Notes under the pieces: model-generated
What the model saw: only the letters and a program-made list of their open reading frames with translations
The model's database searches: none
Told to the model about the DNA's origin: nothing
Program-made: the position numbers and the translations under genes
Part shown: positions 63,782 to 64,000 of the stretch, one piece after another
Layout: each line of letters starts with the position of its first letter
Position numbering within the stretch: the first letter of the stretch is position 1
NCBI GenBank assembly: GCA_035296625.1
Contig: DATHAO010000059.1
Span: 1 to 64,000, forward strand
Source of the DNA: DATCLS01 sp035296625
GTDB lineage: Bacteria; Actinomycetota; Acidimicrobiia; Acidimicrobiales; VFJN01
Length of the DNA stretch: 64,000 nt
Reading direction: 5' to 3'

Positions 63782-64000
63782 TCAGCGGGACCAGGCGCGC
63801 TCGCGGGCCGTGGCGAGCTCGTCCCAGCCGCGATCCAGCTCGCCGAGCGACCCCGTGACGCCCCGGGCGGTCGCGGCGCGGCCCTGGACGACCACCCAGG
63901 CGACGAACGCCGCCCAGGCGGCGAACCCGATGGCGAGGCGCAGCGGCGTCGACACGCCTCTCCCCGTCACGAACCCCTCGATCAGGCCGGCGACCACGAA
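63782..64000 (-). CDS. SpoIIM/DUF95-like membrane protein, C-terminus only (runs off the window)
   Basis: The last 73 residues of a membrane protein whose start lies beyond the window. VVAGLIEGFVTGRGVSTPLR and then LAIGFAAWAAFVAWVVVQGR match the final segments of the stage II sporulation protein M-like family (AGLIEGFVTPS...LRLxIG). Such genes commonly sit next to the MoxR/DUF58 operon. It converges with the DUF58 gene. No statement about the N-terminal part is possible. Confidence 0.65.
   Translation of the reverse strand, partial: FVVAGLIEGFVTGRGVSTPLRLAIGFAAWAAFVAWVVVQGRAATARGVTGSLGELDRGWDELATARERAWSR

Noticed and set aside
1..64000. tRNA or rRNA genes
   Set aside because: No T-loop/acceptor pattern or rRNA-like conserved stretch was found by eye; a covariance-model scan would be needed to be certain.

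Overview
The window is 64 kb of very G+C-rich DNA with strong G/C bias in third codon positions. It is dense with short intergenic gaps and looks chromosomal. The gene content points to an actinobacterium, most likely of the Acidimicrobiia type, although the class is inferred: two F420/deazaflavin-type split-barrel enzymes, a WYL regulator, a MoxR/DUF58/DUF4129/DUF4350 cluster, a 28-residue protein resembling the actinobacterial ribosomal protein bL37, and about twenty start codons preceded at 6-8 nt by a TAnnnT-like -10 box, which is the signature of leaderless mRNAs. I saw no tRNA, rRNA or CRISPR array.

Layout. 0.1-9 kb: an endonuclease/exonuclease/phosphatase-fold protein, a HAD-like lipoprotein, a Ddn-type protein, an MFS exporter, a PaaI-like thioesterase, threonine dehydratase with a MenC-type enolase-superfamily enzyme, and a methionine aminopeptidase with a SEC-C zinc knuckle. 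9-24 kb: oligoendopeptidase F, an iron-dependent haem-oxygenase-fold enzyme, a YcaQ-type DNA glycosylase, a ferredoxin/ferredoxin-reductase pair, YhhN, a truncated phosphotransferase, a WYL regulator divergent from an SDR with a perfect dyad operator between them, aminopeptidase N, a PfkB sugar/nucleoside kinase, a PPOX protein and an EamA exporter. 24-32 kb: a two-gene unit of unknown secreted and anchored proteins, enoyl-CoA hydratase, a VOC protein, a queuosine-salvage protein overlapping a prolyl-oligopeptidase remnant, the bL37-like gene, a PHP/HhH protein and ychF.

31.9-34.9 kb is the main accessory region. A 21-bp direct repeat occurs at the 3' end of ychF and again 2.9 kb downstream. 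Between the copies are a frameshifted tyrosine-recombinase C-terminus, two methyltransferases and, near each end, a pair of decamers with the same 11-bp period. I read this as a decayed integrative element that used ychF as its attachment site. It is followed by a DUF5753 remnant and a translationally coupled operon (53-aa protein, SCP2 protein, glycogen-debranching enzyme). 38-39 kb carries a frameshifted GNAT gene and a methyltransferase stub.

39-58 kb: a secreted delta-60/RTX-like protein, a FtsX/LolD-type ABC exporter, two orphan solute-binding lipoproteins, a PAP2-kinase fusion with a lipoprotein, a PAP2 phosphatase, a GH65 phosphorylase/hydrolase, a MEDS/HATPase stress-signalling pair, DUF192, RsmI, GalT and a methyltransferase. 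58.5-63.7 kb is one overlapping operon (membrane protein, DUF4129, DUF4350, MoxR ATPase, DUF58), followed convergently by the C-terminus of a SpoIIM-like membrane protein cut by the window end. Several convergent pairs are separated by strong hairpins without U-tracts. Starts, families and operators are read by eye, and no database search was possible.
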